This document shows, in pieces, positions 11,642-22,410 of a stretch of 64,000 nucleotides of DNA. Made by a program: the position numbers and the translations under genes. The DNA is from Adiantum capillus-veneris (Eukaryota > Streptophyta > Polypodiopsida > Polypodiales > Pteridaceae): positions 147,431,885 through 147,495,884 of the forward strand of contig CM043958.1 in assembly GCA_014529385.2 (NCBI GenBank). Reading direction: 5' to 3'. The notes under the pieces were generated by a model that did no database searches, was not told where the DNA came from, and saw nothing but the letters and a program-made list of their open reading frames with translations. The stretch's first letter is position 1; every line of letters begins with the position of its first letter.

Positions 11642-12722
11642 GCAAAGTATACAAAGGCTTTGCAATCTGTGAGTAATAAGCAAAATGAGCTCTCAATGGA
11701 GGAGTTCATTACCCATTACCGCAACACATTCTATAAGGCTGACAAGAAAGGCCAAAAAAATACGCAACAGGCATTTGCAATTGCGGATCCTAACTTAGGA
11801 GAAGAGTGGTGGAGGTAAGACTAATAGGGATTTCTTTCAAAGGGAGTTAAATTTACATTCACGTACTGCTTAAAAAAATTTAACATTTGTTTCTAGATTG
11901 CTTATGGACATAGACTGGAGCAGGAGACCAAAGTGATTGACATATGATCGAATATATAGTCTTGCATGCACCGAACTACCGGTCGATCATCGTAGCAACG
12001 TGCTAAGGGCCTTGTTTAGCGATGACCCAACCACGTTATATCCAAGCCTAAAATCCGCACTAAGTAAGGTCATTTTGCGATAAATGTTTCACAAGAAAAG
12101 AGTACAGTATTATATAACGTAGTTGTGTGATAATGTAGACGACCACTCCATGTTTTGCACTTGGTTACATTGAGAGACATGGTGGAATCGACTTGTGAAC
12201 GAGGCTACAAGACAGTATGCTTTGCTGAAGAAATCGTGTCGTCTCCCTGAAAACGACACCCTTGTGACAACTATACGGGACTGGCAATTGAGGTACAGTG
12301 GCACATTGTATGAAGTGGAGTGTGAGAGATTGAAAGGTGGACTCAAAGCTAACAAGCAAAAACGGAAGGAGGGTACTAACATGGCCGTCAAACGGGCATT
12401 TTACAGGTATATAATCTTTTCCTAATTGATTCCTAAACCCTAAGAATTTTGGGTGGTTGACAATAAGTATATTTTGGCAAACATATACCAGACGGGTGCG
12501 GAACATGGGTTGGACAGATAGAGTTCCAGTTACAAAAGAGTGGCTCAATGTGAAGCACACTGCATGCATGTATACGGAAGAACAACATGCAGCATTGTGG
12601 CCAAAAAAAGTGTATGTTGAATGTCCTCTTTTCATTGACTTTGCAAAAGACACATTCCCCCCAACAAGCGGGAGCAGTTCAGGGAGGCAGAGACTGGTAG
12701 AGTTAAAAGACAGTAAGAAGAG
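11642..12722 (+). pseudogene. Four phase-consistent exons of unknown family
   Basis: Predicted exons are 11642-11814, 11897-12063, 12175-12406 and 12492-12722. Introns have GT-AG ends and lengths of 82, 111 and 85 bases, and reading phase is kept across all three junctions, strong evidence for a real transcript model. Content includes MEEFITHYRNTFYKADKKG, ADPNLGEEWW, LACTELPVDHRSNVL, WWNRLVNEATRQYALLKK and FIDFAKDTFPP. A TGA at 11934-11936 follows RRPK, before LTYDRIYSL, where Trp would fit. I do not recognise the fold. The neighbours suggest it is the middle of the same large gene. Confidence 0.55.
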
Positions 12723-12840
12723 GTAAAAGCATACAAAGACATAGTTAAACTATTTTCAATTCATGGGAGGATTTAACTGCAACCTGTGAAATTAATTTTG
12801 CCAAGGTAAGAACCTACGTTCCCTAAAAGGAAAAGATGTT

Positions 12841-13500
12841 GTGATTGAGGAGACACATAACGAAGAAGAGGAGGAGGATCGTGAACCAAGGTGCAGCGAT
12901 GGTGAATGTCCTTTGGAGTTTGAGGATGATGAAGATGAAAGTGATGTGCCGCCTTGTCCAACTGCTAAACCTACAAGAGCCCCACAATCTACCCAGTCAA
13001 GTTTTCGCACACCCTTATTGTTGCCTGAATGGAAAGGTTGTACTAATAGTACTCGTGTAATTTATATGCTCTCCACAGGGGAGCAGTGCAAAGAAGGATA
13101 AAGGTCAAGTAGTGGACAGAGATACTTTGATACCTCCAAACAAGGTTAGTACATCAAGTCCTAAAGCAGGTCAAGAGGGAGACACGCAAGCAATGGAAGA
13201 GAACCTATTAACACCGAGACCCTTGTCGGCATGGAAGCCACCAAGAAGCCTAGAGAACCAAGGCACATTAATCGAGTCACCTCATCTTCCAACCCATGTA
13301 CCCATGGAATCTGCAGGTATACAGGGGAACATTCAAGGTCCTGATAGTTCCACAACACATCAAGAGTCTGAACATCCAAATACTCCTCAATACCTCCCCA
13401 ACAACAACAAGAACCATTGCCATCAAAAGCTCATAGTCATGTCCCAGAGCCTGAACAAGCGCCACTAGCATCTCATACCACTTCAGAGCCTCATGTTCTT
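12841..13500 (+). CDS. Acidic and Pro/Ser-rich linker exons
   Basis: The first part is a very acidic stretch (EETHNEEEEEDREPRC). A later exon runs from an acceptor at about 13081 (CTCCACAG) through SSAKKDKGQVVDRDTLIPPNK to GTTAGT at 13144. Open sequence continues as a low-complexity Pro/Ser/Asn region. This looks like a disordered linker before the methyltransferase-like exons. Exact borders are uncertain. Confidence 0.35.
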
Positions 13501-13547
13501 CCTCCGCATGACGAGGCACATGAGTAGGCACAACGACAGTGCACAGA

Positions 13548-13665
13548 GATTGGAATTAATATAGGGCCTGCTCATATACACCGACAGGCGTCCACTGAAA
13601 GTGAAGGATTGGAATTAATATAGGGCCTGCTCATATACACCGACAGACGTCCACTGAAAGTGAAG
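13548..13665 (+). repeat. 59-bp tandem duplication over a splice acceptor
   Basis: Units 13548-13606 and 13607-13665 are identical except for one G/A difference (GGCG versus GACG). Each contains CACCGACAG, a usable acceptor, and the first codons of the next exon (STESEG), so the exon start is duplicated. Confidence 0.92.
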
Positions 13666-14034
13666 GATTGCGGGATGCCATACGCTCTAAGGAAATGCCA
13701 ACAATTATTGGTCTACCTAGTAAGTATATAATGATTGATTGTGGTATATGTTGTGCATTAAGCAAGGTATTTATTGTGGTGGGTGGGTACAGATGATGCG
13801 AATGGCATAATAACCGAAGTTTCAAAAGTATTGTCTACTATAGCAGAGACTGGTCACCGTGGAGAGCCTTCTCTTCTTGTTGGAGGTGAGCAGGTGTATA
13901 GCAACAAAGAGAAGATATCTTTAAGTATATAAAATACAGTCACTTATCTGCTTGTTATATCCAAATGTCATGGTGCAATGCAAACCTCACGATGAAGTGA
14001 AGAATTCAATGGCACATAGCTCTGGTATGCTAAC
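13648..14034 (+). CDS. Exons leading into the methyltransferase-like domain
   Basis: Exon 13648-13719 (SEGLRDAIRSKEMPTIIGLP) joins in phase to 13793-13885 (DANGIITEVSKVLSTIAE, then GHRGEPSLLVGG) over a 73-base GT-AG intron. A further exon near 13970-14034 reads VMVQCKPHDEVKNSMAHSS and joins in phase to 14099 over a 64-base intron. These sit directly N-terminal to the methyltransferase-like region. The LLVGG-containing part could be a domain start, but I make no functional call. Confidence 0.45.
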
Positions 14035-14098
14035 AACCTGAGGTACTTAGTATTACTGTCTCACCTTACTAACTGGATATTCATTTCTTTAAAATCAG

Positions 14099-15015
14099 AT
14101 CCTGTGGTTTTAGCTATTGATCCTATGGGAGCAGCTGAAGAGACGGGCAAGGGAGACGTAGGTGCCCTACTCACAAATATTGTTATAGTAGCTAGGTGAA
14201 GCTTTCGGGTGCGAGGCGGGACAACAAATGTAGGTTACGATGCAATATTTTGTCACCTACCAACCAACACAAGCATCATCGGGATAACATTACTCAGTAT
14301 CCCCAAATGGAACCATTTCAAACTCAATCAAATCTAGAAGGTCTTTGGTATTGCCAGGGAGTATCTTGATGAGAAGGGAAATCTGGTGTTGATATGTCGT
14401 CGAGAACATGCATGGGCATTAGCGAGCTCAGCAAATCAAAATGGGTACTATCTTGACCATGCAACTATCGTCATGTGTGCTACTCCATTCAGCCTTCATG
14501 GTGGTGTTGCGGTAGGTAAAACTACTTGCTTGCTTTGGAAAATTCCCAAAAAATTAGTGTGTGATAGAGTGTGTCCTCATTATGAGTCTTAAGTCCCACA
14601 GATGCGATGCTTGGAAATCATTGTACTCCACAAAATTGGTGCCTACAAATTGAATCGAAAGCCTGATTCGGACGTTATCTGTGATTACTACAACGCCAGC
14701 TCATTGGCAACTCAAAATGGATGGCTCTCCTTGGCGAGGTATGTCGTGAGTTTTCAACAAGTTCACCTCCATTGTATTTGCTTATCTAAATTTCCAGACA
14801 TGCATTTAGAATGATGATATCTCTACAAGGGGGCATGGAGAGAAGTCCAACTTTACACGAGAAGCTACTCTCTTTTTACACAGAGGAGGGTAATGTAGTA
14901 TTACAAATGTATGTTGGTTGTGGTCTTCTTGCACGTCCGGGGTTGCGAATGGGTCGACATGTACTACTGCTAGATAGACGAGAGTCAATGAAAGAATTAC
15001 AACATCTATGTAATG
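14099..15015 (+). pseudogene. DNA N4/N6-methyltransferase-like domain, beta-class order, degraded
   Basis: Three exons (14099-14511, 14602-14738, 14798-15015) join in phase over 90- and 59-base GT-AG introns. The first holds YDAIFCHLPTN at 14236-14268, where an amino-methyltransferase motif IV (D-P-P-Y or D-L-P-Y) is expected, so the catalytic Asp appears as His. It then has AREYLDEKGNLVLICRRE and the strand-like DHATIVMCATPF. The third exon has ERSPTLHEKLLSFYTEEGN followed by VVLQMYVGCG at about 14893-14925, resembling motif X then motif I. Motif IV before X/I is the beta-class order used by many bacterial DNA methylases. TGA at 14197-14199 and TAG at 14335-14337 break the first exon. The family call is by motif order and is moderate. 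Confidence 0.5.
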
Positions 15016-15120
15016 GTAAGTGTCTTTCTTCCTCGAGTAGTGTGAAATGGGAATTATGTATCCCTCCTAATATGATGCTAAGTAAGATCCATTTGGTAAT
15101 TGATCGTCGTGAAGGCACAG
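15016..15120 (+). other. 105-nt in-frame intron or retained segment
   Basis: The segment starts GTAAGT and ends GGCACAG, so it is a good intron. It is exactly 35 codons with no stop, so retention would keep the frame and add a Ser-rich loop between the methyltransferase-like and phosphatase-like domains. Which form is used cannot be told from sequence. Confidence 0.55.
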
Positions 15121-15734
15121 GTACACTTCCTTCTTGCCATGCCAAAAGGAAACTCATAGTGTGCGATGTTAACGGTGTCCTGTTGAAATGGTGGCGGTGG
15201 GAAAGTGCTCCTTCCCACGCTGCGAATATTCTTAATGTAGGGCAAATGGGTGTGTCATTGCGACCTGGGATATTGCTATTGCTGAGGGTGATGTTTGAGC
15301 TATTCGATGTAGGGGTTTGGAGCTCCATGCAAGAGCAAAATCTCACCCCCATTATCGACCTAATTAAGAGTAAATACAAAGAGGATGAGTATGGTGATAC
15401 ATTTTTCAAGTTTTGCCTGCATCAAGGACATTGTGAAGAGAGGCACTGCGAAGACAAGCATCCAAAATTCAATTTGGTGTTTGTAGAGAACTTTAGATCT
15501 GAATTGGTAGCCTCATACATCTTGGACCCTCTGGACACCATTCTAGTAGATGACAATCCTGAGAAGGCAATCAAAAACCCACCACATACGCTTGTCACAA
15601 TAAGGAGTTACGATGGAGCGAGCAACGACAATGTGCTCCTCATGAATTTAATCCCATATCTAGAAGGTCTTCATGCATATCCTGGGTTAGCATCGGATTA
15701 TATCAAGAACACGCCTTTCAAACAGGGTACATAA
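15121..15734 (+). CDS. FCP1/NIF-type HAD phosphatase domain, plant-like
   Basis: The last exon encodes about 204 residues ending at a TAA. It begins CHAKRKLIVCDVNGVLL, the HAD motif I region; Asn replaces the second Asp of DxDx(T/V), as I recall for plant NIF-like relatives. It continues with SLRPGILLLLRVMFELFDVG and VWSSMQEQN (motif II Ser region), FFKFCLHQGHC, FVENFRSEL, then LVDDNPEKAIKNPPHT (motif III/IV acidic pair) and a tail with LIPYLEGLHAYPGLASDYIK. This tail order is typical of plant NLI-interacting-factor-like proteins. Classical FCP1 enzymes dephosphorylate the RNA polymerase II CTD; loss of the acid/base Asp makes activity doubtful. No stop interrupts this part, and it is in frame with the upstream methyltransferase-like exons. 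Confidence 0.75.
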
Positions 15735-16019
15735 TGTGTGTCATAGGATTCATTTAATAGATGATTGGTTTCAAATACTATCTTCTACGACTTCTTAGTA
15801 AACTTTCAGTATTAATGTAGTTTTTGCTAAGAGCATTGTCCCTCACATCAAAGTACAGCTCAACAATCATAGCACAAATGCATTGGTCGGTATATGAGCT
15901 CAAGTAAATGCAATCAGTTATTCCACATACAAGAAAGAAACCAATCAGTCTTTGACAACAGGAATAGCGACTATCAAAGGATGCAACAAGAACCCAACAC
16001 CAACATTGGGAGTAGAAAT
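15735..16019 (+). other. Possible 3' untranslated region; nothing else seen
   Basis: AT-rich sequence follows the TAA of the phosphatase exon. No clear polyadenylation signal or gene was identified. Confidence 0.4.
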
Positions 16020-16244
16020 GTGATAGTACATGGATGTTCATGTCCTCATCAGTTTGTATGCTTACCAGATGAACACATGAATGAGACAACGATTCTTGGA
16101 ATCTCATGGATGCGGACGTACAAGGCAGTACCAGATTGCGAGACAAATCAGCTCAAGCTATCACCTAAAGGCGGACAACTCATTATTCCAATTGCACCAA
16201 GCAAAGAGGAATGGAAAGTAGGTTACCAACAGAGAAGATCATGA
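16020..16244 (+). pseudogene. Retroelement protease fragment
   Basis: Within a 116-codon ORF (15894-16244) the segment NETTILGISWMRTYKAVPDC, then NQLKL, matches the C-terminal part of gypsy retropepsins (ILGxxWL...AxxDC). The N-terminal DSG part is missing. It is a short relic adjacent to the phosphatase gene. Confidence 0.4.
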
Positions 16245-16309
16245 AGCAATCAATCTTCTCCATCCTATTGACAAGTAAATGCTCCAAGTAGAATGCCGCA
16301 AGAGTCAGG

Positions 16310-16879
16310 CAAATTTGGGTACCAAAAGCACAACTTAAGGACAACCTGATTCAAATATGGGTGCCCAAAACATCATCGACAATACCAAAGACGGTTCCGA
16401 AGATCACAACACAAAGACGAGCAGCTCCGAGCAATGAACCTAACACGAAATGGATTTGGAATAAAAAGGAGCACTTATCTTCTCCACAAACTATAAAACC
16501 GATCAAGCAATGGAGAGTTAAGTCTCAGAAAACTCAACCACACCATTCTAACCAAGACGAACCAAGATATCAATGGTAGGTAAAAGCTCGACAACAGTCA
16601 AAAGTGATACCAACAGCTTAGGCAATCAGCTTGCTGAAGCATCCTGATGGTACAATCAAGCAGAGAGCACACAAACAACAAGATTTGCTACCATCAAAAA
16701 GCCTCGACATCAAAAACCCTTGAGTTATTTACTGAAGACCCAACTCTTGCACAACATAATGGTTTGAACTACATTGATCTTCAAAGCACAATAGAGCCAA
16801 CCAAGGCTATGCACAGACACATTGTTCAACCCATGCACATAGTCGTCAAGGAGTACGCCATCTAGGAGGGGTGGAAGGG
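16310..16879 (+). pseudogene. WVPK-repeat ORF remnants and purine tract
   Basis: Frame 16310-16579 contains QIWVPK twice and a related KWIWNKK, with Lys/Thr/Pro-rich spacers. WVPK-type repeats are known between gag and protease of some plant retroelements. A second small ORF (16647-16865) ends next to AGGAGGGGTGGAAGGG, a polypurine-like tract. No LTR was confirmed after it. Confidence 0.3.
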
Positions 16880-17875
16880 CACTAAATAATTAAAGGCAAT
16901 GTTTGAAGAGAGAGGAAAAATTTTGACGTTAACGTGTGATTTTTTACAAAATTACCTAATAATACCCTTATAAATCATCAACAGGGGAATTTAACTGATA
17001 ATATCTCCCCGATCAGCGTAAATAGTGTATATACTATCAAAAAATCATCAAAAAATAGTCCTTTTGGTTATTTTTCATCATTTTTCTTAATTGAGACTTA
17101 AGAAGTGGATAAATCCAACAAAAAACAGCCAAGGTGTGTTGTCCATTGGATTTTCTTAATTGTTGGATTTTTACTTTGCTTTTTTAGCACATTTTGTTAT
17201 TTTCTTTGATTTTTTTCAATAAACATGTCAAAAATTAATAATAAATAGCAAGGATCTCAAATGGAAAAACTAAAGATACGCTAATGATCAGAAAAACTAG
17301 GCGGATAGGCACAAAAAATTTCAATCAAATCGGCAGATGGAAGCGGGAAGCCTAAATTAGGCGGCCATGCCTACTTTTACAGAATTCTTACAGAATGAGC
17401 TACATGAATCCGATTGGGGAAATTTTTGAGTCTAACATAGATTTCACAGCCTAGTAGGATTAACAGAGTAATTTGGGAAATAATGGTTCGGGAAGTCCAA
17501 CTATAGATACCTAAGGTAAGCTAAAATCACCTCATTTCCAATTGTTGCCTTTGGAGAGAGAGCTTTTCGACCTTCTTTGCGTGCATTTTCTGGAGTCCAC
17601 AGTTGCTGTTTTTAGCGCCGTCTCACACGAGACATGAGGGGTAAGTTCTATACTTATCAATGATCCATTCTATACGGCCTGTAGTTAGTCTAAACCCCTA
17701 GAAAAAACCCTAGAATCCGAGCAGTGCACGAAGACCTATGACCAAAAATCGACCATAGCGGCCTGTTAGCTCAACCAAAGCAAATGAGACTTGAACTATA
17801 GCAATTCTATATCAACAGTTGACCATTCGGCAAGAGTCGAGGGGGTCCCAAGTAGAAAAGCTAGGTTTTTGGTAG
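16880..17875. other. Non-coding AT-rich stretch
   Basis: No gene is visible. CTATAGATA near 17501 and a leader-like segment from about 17560 could be a promoter region of a retroelement, but no matching repeat supports that. Confidence 0.4.
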
Positions 17876-18148
17876 ATGCTAGAATTGGATTCTGACTCCA
17901 CAGACAGCTTACATACGAGGCCTATACACAATGTATATGATTGGTTTCATAAAATCAATCAAGCCAAGCCCTCAAAAAGCAGAAAACGGCTCAAAGGCTA
18001 CAAAGTGTTAAATTTGACATACGAGGTCAAACTGACTCCAAATGGGCCAAAATTGGATAAGATGCTTCAGGACTATGTAGCGGACAAGTCCATAGCCTCA
18101 AAAGTGACTAACCAACTCTACAAGCCACGTAGTCACAAAAATCAGTGA
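17876..18148 (+). CDS. Unknown 90-codon ORF
   Basis: It reads NVYDWFHKINQAKPSKSRKR and KVLNLTYEVKLTPNGPKLDK, a plausible basic peptide, but I recognise no family. It may be chance or a gag remnant, since gag-like sequence appears 1 kb downstream. Confidence 0.2.
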   Translation: MLELDSDSTDSLHTRPIHNVYDWFHKINQAKPSKSRKRLKGYKVLNLTYEVKLTPNGPKLDKMLQDYVADKSIASKVTNQLYKPRSHKNQ

Positions 18149-18284
18149 TTTCAGAGTCGACAAAGCATGAAGTGATGCCGGCAGGACCAAATTTTACCAA
18201 ATTCAGTTTAGGACTTGTTTTAGGTGTATAGAATATGTTTAGGTCAAAATTTTTAAGTTTTGCAAGAAAAAGTTGACTGCTGTA

Positions 18285-18873
18285 AATAATCACGATTATT
18301 CACTTTTGCAATATTTTGGCTTGAAAATGGTATCATCACCTCACCTATCACTTGTACACACCTGTTACATGCCAAATTTCAAGTATGAGCCAAAATGAGC
18401 AATTATAACTTGGAAAATTGCCAAAAAAATGCAAAGAAGTCCTTTCAAACCAATTTCTGAGTCATGAGCCACAATTTTTGATCCAAATCACCTCATATTA
18501 CATACACAAGGTCTACACCATGCCTAGAACCAAGTTGCACCAAAAAAATATTCATTTTGATGAAAAAGTTAATAATCACGATTATTTACTTTTTTGCCAA
18601 GATGGGGAAAAATTGCAACTTTGCCATCACGGGACCAAAATGTCCTAAGCCCACTAACCAAGTTTGAACAAATTTGGAGCTCAAAATCTCAAAATTCCTT
18701 TACATCTACTGTTTCAGAGACCTAAAGCCTAAATCTTGGCACCATTTTCACCCTGTGCACCCAAATGAGCCCACACTTCACTCAGAGTATCTAATGGATA
18801 TATATTTCAAGCCTATGGTGCCAAATTTGTAAAAAGTTGACAAAATATTCAGTTGTAAATAATCGTGATTATT
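18285..18873. repeat. Three regularly spaced AATAATC-N2-GATTATT palindromes
   Basis: Perfect 7-bp inverted repeats with a 2-bp spacer lie at 18285-18300, 18571-18586 and 18858-18873, at intervals of 286 and 287 bases. Each is followed by a related TTACTTTT or TCACTTTT, and the first and third are preceded by AAGTTGAC. This suggests a strongly diverged tandem repeat of about 286 bp. Confidence 0.75.
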
Positions 18874-19063
18874 TACTTTTGTTTCAATTTTTTGTTTGGA
18901 CTTCATGATTTTGATCTTTACATGTTTTTATGCATCTATACATGTTCAAAAATTGATTTGAAGCAAACTGGACTCAATTTGTCAGCAATTCAGACTGAAG
19001 GACATTTCAAGGCGGAATTTGCCAAATTTGTAACTTTGACACTCTATTCACTTAGCAAGAGCC

Positions 19064-19876
19064 ATGCAAGCTGTAGAGAAGGCCAAGAAGAGGGTCTCTG
19101 AAAAGGAGAAGTTGCAAGATCTACCACCATACCAACTAGACCCCAGTTCAGTAAAGATGGCCAAAGCAACCTATCTGTCTAAAGAACAACTTGATGAGAA
19201 TAACACAACGATTTTCACAGTTAGATTCAAAAGTGAAGAAGGCCATCACGTAGAACTACAAATTCTGCCAAAAGAGGTCTATGATGTCGCAGCAAAACCC
19301 GAGACAAAAGAATCTAACAGAAGGCTTGGGCTCAGAGAGTTCTACGAACAAGAGCCATGTGGAGCAGATTTTCAGAAAGCTTATGAGCTCTTGTCCACAA
19401 TCGAGGAAGATGGAACAGCCCAGATCTCTGACCTGTAAGGGAACAAGGTCAAAGTGGTAATTACGGAAGAGATAGTGGCCGAAGCTCTCAAATTGCTAAC
19501 AGAAGGGATGACCATGAGAGCTAGAGATAGAAAGACGGCAGGTACCTTCACCAAGGAAATTGCTACTGCAACATTTGCCGACCTTATCTAGAAGCAAGTG
19601 GAAGAACCAGCAAGATTATATCATCAACACTTCCACTTTCTCGCAAAGAGACCGCCAAGATACACAACACCCAATCATGCAGTTGCGACTACTTTTACAC
19701 AACTGTTAAAGTCGACAACCAGGCAACCCATCGACCACGCACATTATGTTCTGTCCACACTGAAGGGAACAAAGAAAGCGGGTAAGATAACCTATCTGGG
19801 AGCACCTGAGGTACCTACAAGAATTGCCTACCATGCTATTGGCATGGCAGACAATTTGCCACCTGCCCCGGATTAG
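19064..19876 (+). pseudogene. Unknown basic protein, possible gag, two stops
   Basis: One frame runs from about 19064 to 19876 with stops near 19436 and 19589. It starts MQAVEKAKKRVSEKEKLQDL and includes FTVRFKSEEGHHVELQILPK, VVITEEIVAEALKLLTEG and, later, ARLYHQHFHFLAKRP. The VVITEEIVAEAL type segment recalls gag-like or plant-mobile-domain proteins of retroelements. No zinc knuckle or enzyme motif is present. It stops just where the copia fragment begins. Confidence 0.35.
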
Positions 19877-19884
19877 AATACATG

Positions 19885-20800
19885 GATGGTGTTTTTTATC
19901 CCACGACTCGCCAAAAATTCATTAAATACATGAGACATATACTCCCTCCCTCGATCCGAACGGCGGGTGCCCATAGCACATTTCAAGATATTTTCAGCCA
20001 TAGCCATAAATTTCTTGAAGCACATAAACACTTCGGACTTTGCTTAAAGCGGATACATCCATGCATGCCTGGAGCAATCATCAATGGAAGTCACAATGTA
20101 AAGGTAATTGCCCAAAGATAAAGTTTGCATGGGCCCACAAACATGACTATGCACAAGTTGCAACCTACATGTAGCCCTAACTGAACCATCCTTTGGAAAC
20201 TTCAAATGTTGCATCTTCTCCAAAATACAGCCTTCACAAACATGTTTGATAGGTGCTTCAAGAGGCGGCAAAGAAGCAACCATATTAGATTTCTGCAAAT
20301 GAGCAAATTGGCAAAATTCAGATGGCCAAAACGTGCATGCCAAAGTTTTGCATTTGAAACAGCCTTTGAATCTACAATAGCATTTGCAAAACTCTGCCCA
20401 CACTTATCATATAAAGTGAGCTTATACAGCCCACGACATAAAATCCTGATGCAACAATTTTATCATCAAAACTAAGATCATGTACTGTACATCTGTAATT
20501 CACAAATTTGACTACAACACCAAGTATAGCAAGTGCAGATACAGACAAAAAATTCATCTTGATCCCGGGTACATACAATGCATCAATAAGTGTGGAAGAA
20601 TTGCCATTTGCGGCAGTAGACATTTTGAGGGACATCCTCGAGAGAGGTAAACAAGTCACGGTCTGAGATAATGTGCTTTGTAGCACCACTATCAAAATAC
20701 CACAATCTACAGCAACTGACATGCATGCATCATGGACAACAGAATCATAAGTATGCTTTTGCACTAAAAGACCGCTCTACATCTGCATCAGGATCACAAT
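19885..20800 (-). pseudogene. Copia protease/integrase N-terminal region
   Basis: Minus-strand ORFs show ANGNSSTLIDALYVPGIK (protease C-terminal region) and PPLEAPIKHVCEGCILEKMQ of the pre-integrase zinc finger, then LVHSHVCGPMQT with the first catalytic Asp changed to His. Frames are broken repeatedly. Confidence 0.8.
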
Positions 20801-21820
20801 CTCCTTTTAGAGGAGACTCTACAAAAGCTGCACTTGTATTGGACCCAAAAGTTGATCCAACCTCTTTCTTCTTAGCCTCTTTTGCCTTCAATTTTGGACA
20901 CTACTTGATCAAGTGATCATTAGCTTTATAATAATGGCAATGCATCTTTTTTTTATCCTTATCACCAAAATTCCCAGACAAATTGTTGCAAGCAGGGTGA
21001 TTTACAACTCGCACAAGAACCATGATAAATGGCTACATTGATGTTACCACCTTTTTGTTTAGTAGCAATAAAGGCATGTTCAACTGCACGCTGTCTAGTC
21101 CTATTTTTTCTAGAAAGTGACTCTTGCGATAGCAATGTGCATAATGCATCAAACTTAAAAACTTTTGGATTTCTTTGGGTCATAAGTCTCCAAGTGCTAG
21201 CAAAACTCTGGTACGAATCTGGAAAAGCATGAAGAACAGTCTGCACAAGAGAACTATTCAAAACAATCTGGCAAAGCATCAAGAACAGTCCACACAAGGG
21301 AACTGTCAAAAATGACTTCACGTGCAAAAATTATTTGCTCATTTATATCCTTGACACTAGCAAGGAAAGTGTCCATTTCATCTTCCTCATGCACAATCTT
21401 CAACTCCAACTCTTTACGCAATAATGCAATTTCAGCCTCATTGCGTCTTGCATGAAGACTAGCTAGAATATCCCAAGCCTGTTTTGCAGATTTTGCTGAA
21501 TGAATGTGAGGAGTAATAGTGCTCTTCATAGACAATGCAATTAATGGATGAGCTTGCACGTATTTTATATCCCAATGAGCTTGCTCAGTTGTAGGCAAAA
21601 GAGCTCCGGCAGCAGCAATCCTGCCACCAAAATCTGCAACATTCTCGACATTGCCTACATTCTCAGAACCAGGACGTACATCAATGCCCTGCACAATGTT
21701 CTAAACACCCTTTGACACTAGAACATGTTGCATCATATAAGCCTACATAGAGTAGTTGTCGCCATCCAATCTATCCTTAACAACAAACATCGTGAACACA
21801 TTTGTGTTATTGTCAGCCAT
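20801..21820 (-). pseudogene. Copia Gag, broken
   Basis: The start ATG equivalent is at 21820. Minus ORFs read DIKYVQAHPLIALSMKSTI, AKQAWDILASLHARRNEAEI and VHEEDEMDTFLASVKDINEQ. The zinc-knuckle region lies near 20900-20945, where it continues on to KIEGKRG-type Lys-rich sequence. A short duplication repeats the SSLVxTVLDAxPD segment. This copy shows the base missing in the young element at 31984/31985. Confidence 0.8.
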
Positions 21821-22182
21821 GATAAATGTTGCACTTGATGTGAAAATTGCCCAAAAAGAGGAGAAGTAAAGCAGGAACAACACGTGCTATGTCGCACAAA
21901 CCGTAGAAAACTGTAAGGGACCTATTATATAGAAAACAACATTGATAAAAAATTTACACAAAATGACAAAATAGCCTACGTAGTACTACTTGTAGTGGAA
22001 ACGGAGGCGGAAATCAGTCCCAATAAAAAACTTGAGCAGACCAAGCTCTACGAGATATTCCAAAATATTTTTCATTCTGCGGACACTCGCCAAAGCTCAG
22101 AGAAATTGGAGAAAGTGAGCAGGTGTGTACTGGAGCTGCTGGCGACTAAGCTCGGGAGGACGCAACCTACTCTAATACCAAT

Positions 22183-22410
22183 TGTTGGAATTAGGGTTGC
22201 ATAAAAACACACACAGCTTGGAGAAGATGAAGGAAGCTCAAGGCGCACAACAGAGAGTATATTACTTAGTGTGCAATCGAAAGATAAGATAGCCCTAGAG
22301 TGATGGCGTATATACAATGCACGTGAAAAAAAACCTCCTATTGAGGGAAAAAATACCCCGATGGACCTAAGTGTGTTCACACAGATCACTCCCGCATGTA
22401 TATGGTAACA
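22183..22410 (-). repeat. Copia LTR (5' LTR of minus-strand fragment)
   Basis: 228 bases, TGTT...AACA as read on plus, matching the reverse complement of the young LTRs with scattered differences. A decayed primer-binding site (ACTCTAATACCA) lies immediately to the left, at about 22169-22180, as expected for a minus-strand 5' LTR. Confidence 0.92.

Larger units (their letters stand above)
19880..22410 (-). mobile_element. Ty1/copia fragment, minus strand (5' LTR, gag, protease, part integrase)
   Basis: Read on the minus strand this matches the full copia element at 31026-36198 from its 5' LTR through gag, protease and into the integrase core, ending near 19880 just after the second catalytic Asp region. 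RT, RNase H and the 3' LTR are missing. Many stops and small indels are present, including a direct repeat of about 49 bp at 21228-21320. It is an old, truncated copy. Confidence 0.9.

Noticed and set aside
14876-15409. 177-codon minus-strand ORF
   Set aside because: It is the antisense shadow of the methyltransferase-like and phosphatase exons, which have splice sites and motifs on plus.
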